Below, one piece after another: positions 1-9,385 of a DNA stretch of 64,000 nt (positions are counted from its first letter, which is position 1; every line of letters begins with the position of its first letter). The position numbers and the translations under genes were made by a program. The notes below the pieces were generated by a model. That model made no database searches, had not been told where the DNA came from, and saw nothing but the letters and a program-made list of their open reading frames with translations. Location of the stretch: NCBI GenBank assembly GCA_016712745.1, contig JADJQN010000003.1, positions 1,178,001 to 1,242,000 of the forward strand, in the 5' to 3' direction. The stretch comes from Sandaracinaceae bacterium. GTDB lineage: Bacteria; Myxococcota_A; Polyangia; Polyangiales; JADJQN01.

Positions 1-1017
1 CAGCAGTTTCTGTGTCAGCCGCGAGACCCCGAGGGCCTTGAGCGCCTTATGACGTACGTAACGACGGGTCATCGTGCCGCGCTGCTTCGTTACGACGGCC
101 GTCCAAACTTCGACATGCATGCGTCGGTGGCTAAGGATGTGCACCACGTCGCCGATCTTCCTTGATGAAAGCTTTCCGCGCAGGCCGGCTTTGCGCAGCG
201 CCTCTTGCGCGTCGTCTCGCCCTTCACCTTCCATCATCGGCAAGTTCCACAGCCCACCGAAGAGCGCCTGGTCGCAGCGCTGAAGCCACGCGGCATCGTC
301 ATCGCCTACCGCACGCGCAATCACCGCCACGACCTGCACTATTTTGGGGGCCTTCTTTGCTAGAACTACAGGCAGTTCATACACACGCGCCTCTTTTTTC
401 GCGCGGCAGTGCCGACGAACAGGGCATTCGTCACAACGCGGCGAGGTGGGCGTACAAATGGTTGCGCCGAGTTCCATCATCGCTTGGTTGAAATCACCGG
501 GTCGATCGCCACGCACCAAGTGCTGCGCTTTTTCCCAAAACGCATTCTCGGTGTCGCTTCGCCCAAGCGGTGTATCGATCACGAAGAGGCGTGACAGAAC
601 GCGTTTCACGTTGCCATCGACAATCGGCTCTTCCTTGTGAAACGCGATGCTGCCGATTGCGCCCGCGGTGTAGCGACCGATGCCGGGTAGTCCGAGGCGC
701 GCGCTTGCATCGCTCGGCATCGCTCCGCCGTACGCGCTTACGACCTCGCGTACTCCTTTATGGAGAAGGCGAGCACGCCGGTAGTAACCAAGCCCGCTCC
801 ACAGTGCGAGTACGTCGTCCTCGGGTGCCTTCGCAAGCGTAGCTATCGTTGGAAATCTTTTCAGAAATCGCTCGTAGTACGGAATCACCGTATCCACGCG
901 CGTTTGCTGGCACATGATTTCCGAAACCCATATCGCGTATGGGTCGCGTGTGCGGCGCCACGGCAAGTCGCGTTGAGCTTTGTCGTACCAAGCGAGAAGG
1001 CGAGCACGAAGCGTCAC
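1..1017 (-). CDS. mutY: A/G-specific adenine DNA glycosylase, 3' end beyond window
   Basis: Base-excision repair enzyme that removes adenine mispaired with 8-oxoguanine. Translation from a GTG at 1017, preceded by GAAGGGG, stays open to the left edge (339 codons, close to the usual full length of about 350), so only the last few residues are missing. Visible: EIMCQQT with catalytic Glu33, the helix-hairpin-helix LPGIGRYTAGAI around 110-121, catalytic Asp134 in IVDGNVKR, and the iron-sulfur loop C-x6-C-x2-C-x5-C (CTPTSPRCDECPVRRHC). A C-terminal NUDIX-like domain for 8-oxoG recognition follows. It is divergently arranged with the lipoprotein gene at 1093. The family is certain; the only choice to make was the GTG start, because no ATG precedes the conserved N-terminus. 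Confidence 0.94.
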   Translation of the reverse strand, partial: MTLRARLLAWYDKAQRDLPWRRTRDPYAIWVSEIMCQQTRVDTVIPYYERFLKRFPTIATLAKAPEDDVLALWSGLGYYRRARLLHKGVREVVSAYGGAMPSDASARLGLPGIGRYTAGAIGSIAFHKEEPIVDGNVKRVLSRLFVIDTPLGRSDTENAFWEKAQHLVRGDRPGDFNQAMMELGATICTPTSPRCDECPVRRHCRAKKEARVYELPVVLAKKAPKIVQVVAVIARAVGDDDAAWLQRCDQALFGGLWNLPMMEGEGRDDAQEALRKAGLRGKLSSRKIGDVVHILSHRRMHVEVWTAVVTKQRGTMTRRYVRHKALKALGVSRLTQKLL

Positions 1018-1092
1018 AGCCCCTTCAGATTAACATCAAGCGGGGATGATTTGTGGATGAGATATCGCGCGCGAATCGTTACTCTGCCGGTC

Positions 1093-1617
1093 ATGCGGTT
1101 TTGGGGTGCTCTCACACTTGTGCTGCTGCTCGGTTCGACCGGCTGCGGTGACAAGCGTCGTGCGCCTGGAGCCGATCCGCATGCGCAGACACCCGCGAAA
1201 GCGCCTGCCGCACAGCGACCGGTCGAAATTACGCAAGGGATGGGCGTGCGATTGACCGGGCAACCTGCGCGCAATGGCTCGCATACGGTTGAGATCACCG
1301 TGGCCAACGCGGGCAGCGCTGCGGTGCGCCTTTCGAGCGCACTTCTGCTAGAGCGTCAGGAGGGGGGCACGTGGTCCGAAGTGGAGAACGTGGCGGGGAT
1401 CTCGCTGCGCACCGATTGTCGGACGCCGGCACCTGAGTGCTTGTCGCTCGTGCCGGGCGCCGAGCTCTATCCGCCGCCGTGGTTGGGAACAGCAGGTGAC
1501 GTGCAATGCGTGTGCACACGCTGTGGGCCAGTGGAGAACGGCACCTACCGTTTCGTCGCGCACTCGTGCGACGGAGATCGCGTGTACCGCGGAACGGCGT
1601 TTACCGTCGCGCGTTAG
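1093..1617 (+). CDS. Small lipoprotein, function unknown
   Basis: 174-residue protein. It starts with a basic N-terminus and a hydrophobic stretch ending in GSTGC, a plausible lipobox, so it is probably exported and lipid-anchored. An Ala/Pro-rich linker follows, then a beta-rich domain that reads like an immunoglobulin-type fold (HTVEITVANAGSAAVRLSS) with several cysteines near the end (CVCTRCGP, HSCDG). I chose ATG 1093 because it places the signal peptide at the N-terminus; the frame is open further upstream but that part overlaps mutY on the other strand. The stop overlaps the convergent gene at 1614 by four bases. I do not recognise the family. Confidence 0.72.
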   Translation: MRFWGALTLVLLLGSTGCGDKRRAPGADPHAQTPAKAPAAQRPVEITQGMGVRLTGQPARNGSHTVEITVANAGSAAVRLSSALLLERQEGGTWSEVENVAGISLRTDCRTPAPECLSLVPGAELYPPPWLGTAGDVQCVCTRCGPVENGTYRFVAHSCDGDRVYRGTAFTVAR

Positions 1618-1997
1618 CGCGAAGTTGCGTGATCATCGCCGCGAGCGCCCTCGCGGGTTGCGATGTTCGCGGCGGAGCGGAAGGTCATGGCGAAGATGAA
1701 GACGATCAAGAGCGAGGTGGTCGCCAGCACGCGGCGCATGACGAAGGGATAGCGTTTGCGCGCCGCCAGCACGAAGAAAGCGACTGCGACGATGCCGCCG
1801 ATGACGCATGCGACGGGCGAGACGAGGGCACGTTGAAGGAATGTGGTCTGTGTGAGTGCGTCGGCGCGAGACAGTGCGTCGCGCAGGGAGATCGCAAGCA
1901 GCGGAAAGAGCGTGAGGAGAGCGAAGGCGCCGCAGCCTACCGCCGCCAGGCCCAACCATTCGCCTCGTGTGAGGCCGCGTGTCTCGTCATCTGACAT
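1614..1997 (-). CDS. Small integral membrane protein, function unknown
   Basis: 127 residues with about three hydrophobic segments (roughly 14-36, 57-80 and 89-108), a charged N-terminus (MSDDETRGLTRGEW) and a soluble charged tail. It lies 17 bases downstream of the E2 gene on the same strand and may be the last gene of the lipA-bkd operon, but nothing in the sequence links it to that complex. It is not assigned to a family; the GC-rich codon pattern matches its neighbours. Confidence 0.6.
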   Translation of the reverse strand: MSDDETRGLTRGEWLGLAAVGCGAFALLTLFPLLAISLRDALSRADALTQTTFLQRALVSPVACVIGGIVAVAFFVLAARKRYPFVMRRVLATTSLLIVFIFAMTFRSAANIATREGARGDDHATSR

Positions 1998-2014
1998 TGC
2001 GCAAACAAAGAGCG

Positions 2015-3499
2015 TCAGGACATATCGAGGAAGAGCTGATCGGGATGCTCGAGGTAATGAATGATGTCGTACGCGAACGCCGCACCAATGTGCCCATCGA
2101 CAATGCGGTGATCAAAAGACAGAGACAAAAGCATGATCTCACCGATGACGATCTCGCCGTTTTTCACGACGGGCTTTTGCTTGATCTGATGAACGCCGAG
2201 AATGCCGACCTCAGGGAAGTTCAGTACGGGCGTAGCGAAAAGTCCGCCTTGTTTCCCGAGTGACGTGATCGTGAATGTCGAGCCAGTGAGCTCGGCCGAT
2301 GAAAGCGTGCCAGCGCGTGCGCCGTTCCCAAGACGATCAATCTCGGCTGCTGTCTCGGCGATGCTCAAGCGATCGGCGTTGCGCACGACCGGAACCATGA
2401 GGCCCTGATCGGTCGCTGCGGCGATTCCAATGTTGTAGTAGCGACGGGTCACGAGTTCGTTGGTGGTTTCATCGAGCGCGCTGTTGAGCACGGGAGTCTT
2501 CTTCAACGCGGCGACAACGGCTTTGACGATGAAGGGCAAGAACGAAAGCTTTACGCCACGCGCTTCAGCGCCCGGCTTCATGCGCTTGTGCAGGGCCTTC
2601 AGCTCAGCGACATCGCACTCTTCCACAAAAGTGAAGTGAGCCGCCGTGTTCTTCGAGATCTGCAGGCGCTCAGCAATCTTGCGACGCATCCCGATGAAGG
2701 GTTTGCGATCCTCGAGAGCTTGATCGCTCGCGGTCGGTGCTTGAATGGAGACGAGTGCGCGGCCGGAGCTCGGCATCTGTCTTGCGCCGCTCGTGTCTGT
2801 GCCTGCGCTTGCTGTGGCGTGCGATGAGTTTCCGTTCGAGCTCTTGGTGCTCGAGAAGCCATGCACGTCCGCTTTGGTCACGCGACCGTTTTCTCCGGTC
2901 GGCGGAACGTGACGCAGGTCGACGCCGATGTCGCGCGCAAGCTTGCGTGTTGCGGGCGTTGCAAGGGGACGCTCTGAGAAGTACGCGGGCATAGCCGGAG
3001 CAGATGCACTCGCTGCTACGTGCGCATGCCCTGCGGCCGTTGCTGCTGCTGCGTTCTCCGCCTTCTTCTTGAAGAAGCCCGACCCCGGAAGCGATTCGCG
3101 AATATCACCCACCGCTGTTGCTGCCGGGCCACCCGCTGCTTTGGAAGCGGCGTCGGCCTGCGCTTGCGTTTGCGCTGCGGGTGTTGCTTGCGATGCTGCG
3201 TGCGTTCCGTTCACTTTGCCCGAAGGCGCAGCGGCTACCGGCGCAGCTTCTGCGCCAGCGCCAACTTCAAACGCAACAAGCACAGCGCCGACTTTCACGA
3301 CTGCGCCAACTGCGCCACCAAGCTCGACAATCTTGCCCGACTTGGGTGCGCCAATGGTCACCGTTGCTTTGTCGGTCATTACTTCGACCATCGGATCGTC
3401 TTCTTTGACGATGTCGCCGGGCTTTACGTGCCACGCAACAACTTCGCCCTCTGCGACGCCCTCACCGATGTCCGGCAATCTAAACTCGAAACGCGCCAT
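2015..3499 (-). CDS. Dihydrolipoamide acyltransferase (E2) of 2-oxoacid dehydrogenase
   Basis: Core of a 2-oxoacid dehydrogenase complex; transfers the acyl group from the lipoyl arm to CoA. 494 residues from ATG 3499, which has a GAGGAGA ribosome site. Domains in order: one N-terminal lipoyl domain with the modified lysine at about 44 (EVMTDKATV), an Ala/Gln-rich flexible linker, a peripheral-subunit-binding domain at about 180-215 (ATPATRKLARDIGVDLRHV), a second low-complexity linker, and the catalytic domain ending with the active-site motif FDHRIVDG (His464, Asp468). It follows E1beta by 11 bases. The partner E1alpha has branched-chain features, so this is most likely the BkdB/DBT type, but a pyruvate-specific complex cannot be excluded. 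An E3 gene is not in the window. Confidence 0.93.
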   Translation of the reverse strand: MARFEFRLPDIGEGVAEGEVVAWHVKPGDIVKEDDPMVEVMTDKATVTIGAPKSGKIVELGGAVGAVVKVGAVLVAFEVGAGAEAAPVAAAPSGKVNGTHAASQATPAAQTQAQADAASKAAGGPAATAVGDIRESLPGSGFFKKKAENAAAATAAGHAHVAASASAPAMPAYFSERPLATPATRKLARDIGVDLRHVPPTGENGRVTKADVHGFSSTKSSNGNSSHATASAGTDTSGARQMPSSGRALVSIQAPTASDQALEDRKPFIGMRRKIAERLQISKNTAAHFTFVEECDVAELKALHKRMKPGAEARGVKLSFLPFIVKAVVAALKKTPVLNSALDETTNELVTRRYYNIGIAAATDQGLMVPVVRNADRLSIAETAAEIDRLGNGARAGTLSSAELTGSTFTITSLGKQGGLFATPVLNFPEVGILGVHQIKQKPVVKNGEIVIGEIMLLSLSFDHRIVDGHIGAAFAYDIIHYLEHPDQLFLDMS

Positions 3500-3510
3500 C
3501 GCTGATCTCC

Positions 3511-4485
3511 TCAGTACTTCGCAGTTTCGAGAACCGCAGGTGTGATGCGATGCGCGAGCGGCAAGTATTCCATCTCGAGCGTGTAGGGGAACGGCGTATC
3601 CCAACCCGTAACGCGAACAGGCGGCGCTTCAAGGTGAAGAAACGCGCGCTCGCTGATCTGCGAAAGAAGCTCGGCGCCAAAGCCGCACGCCTTGGGTGCT
3701 TCGTGAACGATCACGACGCGACCGGTTTTCTTTACGCTCTCGATGATGGTGTCGATGTCGAGCGGCCACAGCGTGCGCAAGTCGATGACTTCCGCGTCTA
3801 CGCCCTGCACGGAAACATCGTCGGCCGATTGAAGCGCTTCGTAGAGCATCGCGCCCCACGCAATGATCGTGACGTCTTTGCCTTCGCGCACGACCGCCGC
3901 CTTGCTGAGTGGAACCGTGTACTCGCCTTCGGGCACGTCCATCTTTGCGGCGCGGTAAACACGCTTGGGCTCGAAGAACATGACCGGGTCTTCGTCGCGA
4001 ATCGACGAGAGCAAAAGGCCTTTGGCGTCGTAAGGATTGGACGGGCAAACGACCTTGAGGCCCGCCGTGTGAATGAAGAGAGATTCCGGTGACTGCGAGT
4101 GGTAGTGACCGCCACGAATACCGCCGCCAACCGGCGTACGGATAACCATCGGGCAGGTGTATTCGCCGCCTGAGCGATAACGATACTTGGCCGCTTCGCT
4201 GACGATCTGATCGAAGGCCGGGAAGATGAAATCGGAGAACTGAATCTCCGGGATCGGACGCATCCCATAGAGAGCCATGCCAATCGCTGCCCCGATGATG
4301 CCGCCCTCAGCGAGCGGAGTGTCGATGACACGGTCGTCGCCGAACTCGTCGTAGAGGCCTTGCGTCACGCGGAACACGCCGCCGACCTTGCCCACGTCTT
4401 CGCCGAGCACAACTACGCGATCATCGCGTCGCATCTCCGTGCGAAGCGCGTCATTGATCGCCTGAACCATCGTCATCTCTGCCAT
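3511..4485 (-). CDS. 2-oxoacid dehydrogenase E1 component, beta subunit
   Basis: 324 residues, the usual length for the beta half of heterotetrameric E1. It binds thiamine diphosphate with E1alpha and decarboxylates the 2-oxoacid. Conserved features seen: GEDVGKVGGVFRVTQGL near residue 28, DTPLAEGGIIGAAIGMA, the potassium-site/interface segment FPAFDQIVSEAAKYRY, TPVGGGIRGGHYHSQSPE with the substrate-side histidines, and a C-terminal transketolase-like domain (VIDLRTLWPLDIDTI). It lies in the order E1alpha, E1beta, E2 with a 36-base gap from E1alpha. Substrate class (branched-chain versus pyruvate) is inferred from the alpha subunit. Confidence 0.93.
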   Translation of the reverse strand: MAEMTMVQAINDALRTEMRRDDRVVVLGEDVGKVGGVFRVTQGLYDEFGDDRVIDTPLAEGGIIGAAIGMALYGMRPIPEIQFSDFIFPAFDQIVSEAAKYRYRSGGEYTCPMVIRTPVGGGIRGGHYHSQSPESLFIHTAGLKVVCPSNPYDAKGLLLSSIRDEDPVMFFEPKRVYRAAKMDVPEGEYTVPLSKAAVVREGKDVTIIAWGAMLYEALQSADDVSVQGVDAEVIDLRTLWPLDIDTIIESVKKTGRVVIVHEAPKACGFGAELLSQISERAFLHLEAPPVRVTGWDTPFPYTLEMEYLPLAHRITPAVLETAKY

Positions 4486-4521
4486 CGTCGTCCTCGTCCC
4501 AGAATAAAGTGCGTGAAAATT

Positions 4522-5655
4522 TCAGTGCTGCGCTTTGGGGCGCGGGCCTGCGGCGCACTCGTCGAACTGCTCTTGCAAGTGCTGCGGCATGTCTTTGAAG
4601 ACTTCGGTGAACATCGTCGACAGCGCCGGCTTCTCCGTCGCCTCCGCGCGCTCAATGCAGAGCTTGAGCTCTGCGTCCACGTCGTCGCGGATCTTCTGAT
4701 CTTCGGCGTCGGTGATCATGCCGAGTGTTTCGAGATGCTTACGCAATCGCAAAATCGGGTCGGCCTTGCGCCATGAGGTGACTTCGTCTTCGATACGATA
4801 GGCGCGCGGATCATCGGAGGTCGAGTGACCGCTCAAGCGATACGTCATCATCTCGATAAGAGTCGGACCACCACCAGCGGCTGCACGTTCCACCGCTTCG
4901 CGCACGGTCTTGTAAACCGCGAGCACATCGTTGCCGTCGCAGCGAATGCCCTTCACACCGTACGCAATTCCCTTTTCAGCAAAGGTCTTGCTGGCCGTTT
5001 GTTTCTCGGATGGGACGCTGATTGCCCAGCCGTTGTTGCGGCAAAGCAAGACGGTGGGCGTCTTGAATACGCCCGCGAAATTCATCGCGGTGTGGAACTC
5101 GTTCGAGCTCGTTGCGCCCTCGCCGAAGTACACGCTGGTGACGAGATCTTCTTTGCGAATCTTGGCGCCCCACGCAAAGCCAACGGCCTGCGTCATTTGC
5201 GTTCCGATCGGCGATGACACGGATCCGAACTTGTACTTCTTGCCGCTGTAGTGGTCGGGCATCTGACGACCTTTGATCGGGTCGTTCGCGTTGCCGTACA
5301 TATTGTTCACGTAGTCTTGGAGCGGCATGCCGCGCCAAAGGAGCGCACCAAACTCGCGGTAGCAGGGGAAGATCCAATCCTGGTCGCGCATGGCTGCGGC
5401 AGACGCCAAGATGCATCCCTCTTCGCCGAGAGAACCGATGTGAAAGCCGATTCGGCCTTGGCGCTGCAAGGTCACAAGGCGTTCATCGATGACGCGGGTG
5501 CGTACCATCGCAACGTACATTTTTTTCACGAGCGCGCGATCGAGCTTGGGATCGTGCGATGCGTCGGCGCGGCCATCGGGCCCGATAACGGTGGCGACAC
5601 CCTCGAGAAATTTCTCCGGTGTTCGTATCACGGATTGCGTTGTCTGAACTTCCAT
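4522..5655 (-). CDS. 2-oxoacid dehydrogenase E1 component, alpha subunit (branched-chain type)
   Basis: 377 residues. Carries the thiamine-diphosphate motif as GEGATSSNEF...CRNN (about 178-208), the E1alpha entry segment RVIDERLVTLQRQGRIGFH, and the phosphorylation-loop-like segment YRLSGHSTSDDPRAYR. The ATSSNEFHTAMNFA version and the GRIGFHIGSLGEEG segment resemble branched-chain 2-oxoacid dehydrogenases, which supply CoA primers for iso-fatty acids as well as degrading Val/Leu/Ile; that specificity is an inference. Its ATG overlaps the lipA stop (TGATG), so the two are probably translationally coupled and the operon makes both the apo-complex and the enzyme that lipoylates it. Confidence 0.92.
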   Translation of the reverse strand: MEVQTTQSVIRTPEKFLEGVATVIGPDGRADASHDPKLDRALVKKMYVAMVRTRVIDERLVTLQRQGRIGFHIGSLGEEGCILASAAAMRDQDWIFPCYREFGALLWRGMPLQDYVNNMYGNANDPIKGRQMPDHYSGKKYKFGSVSSPIGTQMTQAVGFAWGAKIRKEDLVTSVYFGEGATSSNEFHTAMNFAGVFKTPTVLLCRNNGWAISVPSEKQTASKTFAEKGIAYGVKGIRCDGNDVLAVYKTVREAVERAAAGGGPTLIEMMTYRLSGHSTSDDPRAYRIEDEVTSWRKADPILRLRKHLETLGMITDAEDQKIRDDVDAELKLCIERAEATEKPALSTMFTEVFKDMPQHLQEQFDECAAGPRPKAQH

Positions 5656-6593
5656 CAGGTCACCACCTTGAGGCTGCGATGCTTCTTGCCGTACTGGTCT
5701 GCGATGGCCGCCTCTTTGCCGCGAAGGATGCCACGAAGGAAGGCTTCTGCGGCGCGATAACTTGAGCGCACCAAGGGACCTGAGGACACGTGTTTGAAGC
5801 CCATTAAAAGGCCTTCTTCGCGATAACGGTCGAATTCGGAGGGCTCGACGTAGCGCATCACGTCGGCGTGCTTCGGTGTGGGGCGCAGATATTGGCCAAC
5901 GGTGAGCACGTCCACGCCGGCGTCGCGCAGAGATTTCATCGCGTCGATGACTTCGGCCTCGGTCTCGCCGCAGCCGACCATGAGAGATGACTTGGTGACG
6001 TTGGCGCCCGCCTCACGTGCCCACTTCAAAACATCGGTCGAGCGATCCCACGAGCAGCGCGCGTCGCGCATGCGCTTTTGCAAGGACGGTACGACTTCGA
6101 CGTTGTGCGCGAAGACATCCGGCCGACCTTCGACGACCACAGTTTCAACATCGGCACGCGCGTGCGCAAAATCCCCAACCAGCGTTTCCACTAGCAATTC
6201 AGGGCTATAATGCTTGATGCGCTGAACGGTCTCTGCCACGTGACGCGCGCCGCCGTCGATCAAATCGTCGCGATCCACCATGGTCAGAACGACGTACGCA
6301 AGATCGAGCTCCGACAATGCGCGGCCGGTATTCTCTGGCTCGCGCGGATCGTAGGCGCCGCGCGGGTTTCCAGTCTTGACCGCGCAGAAGTTGCAGCCGC
6401 GCGTGCACATGTCCCCCAAGATCATGATCGTGGCGGTGCCTTCTCTCCAGCACTCGCCGATGTTCGGGCAGCGCGCCTCTTCGCAGACCGTATGCAGGTC
6501 GAGACGGCGGAACGTCTCTTTGAGGTCGTTGTACCTCTCGCCTCCGGGCATCCGAACGCGGAGCCAATCGGGCTTTTTTGCCGGCAAAGTCAT
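5655..6593 (-). CDS. lipA: Lipoyl synthase
   Basis: Radical-SAM enzyme that inserts two sulfurs into the octanoyl chain on lipoyl domains. 312 residues, normal length. Auxiliary cluster cysteines C37, C42 and C48 (CEEARCPNIGEC), radical-SAM cysteines C63, C67 and C70 (CTRGCNFC), and the C-terminal RSSYRA segment with the serine ligand are all present. First gene of the minus-strand operon lipA-E1alpha-E1beta-E2. About 170 bases separate it from the divergent PLP-enzyme gene, and promoters for both directions probably lie there. No lipB is seen in this window. Confidence 0.96.
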   Translation of the reverse strand: MTLPAKKPDWLRVRMPGGERYNDLKETFRRLDLHTVCEEARCPNIGECWREGTATIMILGDMCTRGCNFCAVKTGNPRGAYDPREPENTGRALSELDLAYVVLTMVDRDDLIDGGARHVAETVQRIKHYSPELLVETLVGDFAHARADVETVVVEGRPDVFAHNVEVVPSLQKRMRDARCSWDRSTDVLKWAREAGANVTKSSLMVGCGETEAEVIDAMKSLRDAGVDVLTVGQYLRPTPKHADVMRYVEPSEFDRYREEGLLMGFKHVSSGPLVRSSYRAAEAFLRGILRGKEAAIADQYGKKHRSLKVVT

Positions 6594-6761
6594 GGGCGGG
6601 AAGGCACTTTATGGGGGCGTCGCAAAGGGTGTCAATCGATCGAAATCACTGGGCTTTTTGACGCGACGCATCCGTCCATCCTCGGCCGCTCCTAAGCCCC
6701 GGATTTGCTCGCAATTGGGGCTATCGCTCAGCCGCTACTGCTTTTTGGTAAGGTGCGCCGC

Positions 6762-7820
6762 GTGACGCGTCTTGCAAGCAGATGGAAAGGGCTGACGAGC
6801 TTGCCCCACGTCGATCTGGGCATTGTCGAGACGCCGGTCGAGGTGCTGCCGCATCTCTCCAAAGATCTAATGACCGAGGTTTGGTGTAAGCGCGACGACA
6901 AGACGTCGCCGCTCTACGGCGGGAACAAAGTTCGCAAGCTTGAGTTTTTGTTCGGGGAGGCGAGAGCGCGCGGAGCCAAAACGGTAATCACTGTCGGCGC
7001 GTTGGGATCTCATCACGTGCTTGCAACGTCGCTCTTTGGCAAACAAGCGGGCTTTGAAGTGCACGCCGTGCTTGGACCGCAAGCGCCAACAGAACACGTG
7101 CGTGAAAACATTCTTTGCGATCTGGCAGCGGATGCAAAGTTGCACATCGTGCCGTCGTTCGCGTTTGTCCCCCCCGCGGTGCAGGCGCTGAATCTACAGC
7201 TGCGTCTGCTAGGCAAATGCCCGTTCATTATTCCTGCGGGCGGCTCCAATGATATTGGTGCACTTGGTTACGTGGAAGCTGGCCTCGAGTTGGCCGCGCA
7301 GCTTGATCGCGGCGACGCGCCAGAAACGCGCGCGATTTATATGCCGCTGGGCACGGGCGGCACTGTCGCCGGAGCGGCGGTCGGACTTGCTGCTATGGGC
7401 ATCACCGCGGAGATTGTCGCCGTGCGTGTGACAGCGGCTGCGCTCGCAAACCGCCATGCGCTAAAGAAGCTTGTTTATAGCCTTGTTTCGCGTTTGCAGA
7501 CGCACGACTCGCGCTTTCCCGACGTGCGTGATTTGGCATTGCGCAACATTCGCATCGATTCTTCGGAGTATGGAAAGGGCTACGGCCTGGCGACCGACGC
7601 GGGACGCGACGCCACCGCGCGTGCTGCGCGTGACGGTCTCATCGTCGAGACTACATACACAGCAAAGGCACTTGCGGGTCTTTTGCGAGAAGCGCGCAAT
7701 CGCTACAAGGGTGAGAAGGTCATGTACTGGCACACGCTCAGCAGTGCCGACCTCTCTCCGCTTATTGCTCGAGCGCCCGTCGTGCCGCGCTCGGTGCAAA
7801 GATACTTGGACGCGCGATGA
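6762..7820 (+). CDS. PLP-dependent ACC deaminase / D-cysteine desulfhydrase family protein
   Basis: Fold-type II PLP enzyme related to 1-aminocyclopropane-1-carboxylate deaminase and D-cysteine desulfhydrase. The substrate-entry segment TPVEVLPHLS, the PLP-lysine segment YGGNKVRKLEF, GALGSHHVLATS and the phosphate-binding PLGTGGTVAG are visible. About 352 residues from GTG 6762, which has an AAGG site about ten bases upstream; an ATG at 6705 would add 19 residues lacking family similarity. Canonical members have a KxxR/KLE lysine and a downstream SNQ..A motif; here the SN(H/Q) position reads GSHHVLA, so activity may differ. Overlaps the following mscS gene by four bases. The true substrate is unknown. 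Confidence 0.82.
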   Translation: MTRLASRWKGLTSLPHVDLGIVETPVEVLPHLSKDLMTEVWCKRDDKTSPLYGGNKVRKLEFLFGEARARGAKTVITVGALGSHHVLATSLFGKQAGFEVHAVLGPQAPTEHVRENILCDLAADAKLHIVPSFAFVPPAVQALNLQLRLLGKCPFIIPAGGSNDIGALGYVEAGLELAAQLDRGDAPETRAIYMPLGTGGTVAGAAVGLAAMGITAEIVAVRVTAAALANRHALKKLVYSLVSRLQTHDSRFPDVRDLALRNIRIDSSEYGKGYGLATDAGRDATARAARDGLIVETTYTAKALAGLLREARNRYKGEKVMYWHTLSSADLSPLIARAPVVPRSVQRYLDAR

Positions 7821-9385
7821 CACGACTCTACGCTGCACTTGCGTTTTTAGTCCTCGCGTTAGCCGCGCCGTCTGCGCATGCCGATCCAAATCCAGTGGAA
7901 GTTGTCGAAGGAGCTCCACTCGATTTGACTACGCCGCGCCGCACCGTCGAAGAGTTTTTGCTGGCATGCCGGCAAGGCGATTACGCGCGCGCGGCCGCTG
8001 CGCTCGACGTTCGTGGCATCGCCGCAACGCAGGAACGTAACGCTGCTCTTCTTGCGCGCCGTTTGAAGCTCCTGCTCGACGCCAAACTTTGGATCGACAC
8101 GGAATCCTTGTCCGACGATCCACTAGGCAACCCCGCCGATGGCGCATCCACAGAAAACCTTGGCACCATTCGCGTCGCTCGCATCGAGTATCCCATTCAA
8201 TTACGCCGGGTTTATGGCGGCAGCGAACCCAAGTGGGTCTTCTCCACGCGAACCGTAGCCTCCGTTTCGCCGCTCTACGATGAGTACGGCCCCGGTGTGC
8301 TCGGCGAGCAGATGCCGTCGTTTCTGACGCGCGTTAATTTTTTCGACATCGAGCTTTGGCAGTGGATTGGCTTGGCCGCGCTCTTTGTTCTGTCGTGGCT
8401 TATCGCCGTGATGTTTTCGACCATCGTCTTACGCATCGGTTTTGCACTTGGCGGTGTGAAGAAAGACAAGCTCGAGCCGAGGTTCGTCGAATCGCTGCGT
8501 GCGCCGACTCGCTTTTTCGTTTCATTGATAGCAGCAGCTTTTTTGGTGGTGCCATTGCACTTGGCGCCACCGCCTCTCGAGGCGCTTACGTTGGTGTGGA
8601 AGATGCTGCTGGTCGGCGGCGTCGCTTGGTACCTATTGCGCGTGGTCGACCTTGCTGCCGAAGGTATTGAGAAGCGCGCACTTCTTTCGACCCGCGATCC
8701 CTTGAAGGCGCGCGGCGTCCGCACTCAGGTTCAAGTCCTCTCGCGCGTCTTGCACGTAGTGGTCGGTGTGGTTGGCGCAGCTCTTGTGCTCTTGCAGTTC
8801 GAGGTCGTGCGCAGCGTGGGTGTGTCGTTGCTCGCTTCTGCCGGTGTTGCGGGAATTGTGCTTGGTTTTGCCGCGCAAAAGTCGATCGGTACTTTGCTTG
8901 CGGGCATTCAACTCTCGATCACGCAACCCATTCGCATCGGTGACACCGTGGTGATCGAGAGCGAGTTTGGCACCGTGGAAGAAATCACGCTCACGTACGT
9001 GATCGTACAGCTTTGGGATCAACGGAGTCTGATCGTTCCCATCACGCACTTTCTCGACAAGCCATTTCAGAACTGGACGCGCAGCTCATCGGCATTACTC
9101 GGCACCGTGGACATTTTCTGCGAGTTCACAGTGCCCGTGGATGGCGTGCGCCAAGAGCTCAAACGCTTCCTGACCACGCACACGAAGTGGGACGAGAAGA
9201 AGGTCGAGCTGCGCGTTCTGTCAGCCAATGAACGCACCGTCACGCTGCGATCGTTGGTGAGCGCCAAAGACGCGGAATCGCTCGCCGACCTGCGCTACGA
9301 TGTGCGCGAGCATCTCGTCGCTTACCTGCAGAAGCTCGACAACGGCGTGCATCTGCCGCGCGTCAAAGAGCCACTGCGTACGTAG
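7817..9385 (+). CDS. MscS-family mechanosensitive channel with periplasmic N-terminal domain
   Basis: 522 residues. Signal peptide (about 1-22, ending AHADP), a soluble periplasmic domain to about 185, then transmembrane helices around 188-208, 232-250, 257-275, 312-330 and the pore helix near 335-360 (VAGIVLGFAAQKSIGTLLAG), followed by the beta domain (IRIGDTVVIESEFGTVEEI) and the cytoplasmic cage domain (LRSLVSAKDAESLADLRYDVRE). It releases solutes on osmotic downshock. The larger-than-MscS N-terminus is like other extended family members. The ATG overlaps the upstream stop (ATGA). The stop codon TAG shares its G with the first palindrome of the repeat array at 9385. Confidence 0.87.
   Translation: MTRLYAALAFLVLALAAPSAHADPNPVEVVEGAPLDLTTPRRTVEEFLLACRQGDYARAAAALDVRGIAATQERNAALLARRLKLLLDAKLWIDTESLSDDPLGNPADGASTENLGTIRVARIEYPIQLRRVYGGSEPKWVFSTRTVASVSPLYDEYGPGVLGEQMPSFLTRVNFFDIELWQWIGLAALFVLSWLIAVMFSTIVLRIGFALGGVKKDKLEPRFVESLRAPTRFFVSLIAAAFLVVPLHLAPPPLEALTLVWKMLLVGGVAWYLLRVVDLAAEGIEKRALLSTRDPLKARGVRTQVQVLSRVLHVVVGVVGAALVLLQFEVVRSVGVSLLASAGVAGIVLGFAAQKSIGTLLAGIQLSITQPIRIGDTVVIESEFGTVEEITLTYVIVQLWDQRSLIVPITHFLDKPFQNWTRSSSALLGTVDIFCEFTVPVDGVRQELKRFLTTHTKWDEKKVELRVLSANERTVTLRSLVSAKDAESLADLRYDVREHLVAYLQKLDNGVHLPRVKEPLRT

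Noticed and set aside
2928..3545. Plus-strand Ala/Pro-rich frame of 205 codons opposite E2
   Set aside because: It mirrors the E2 linker's repetitive codons and has no features of its own.
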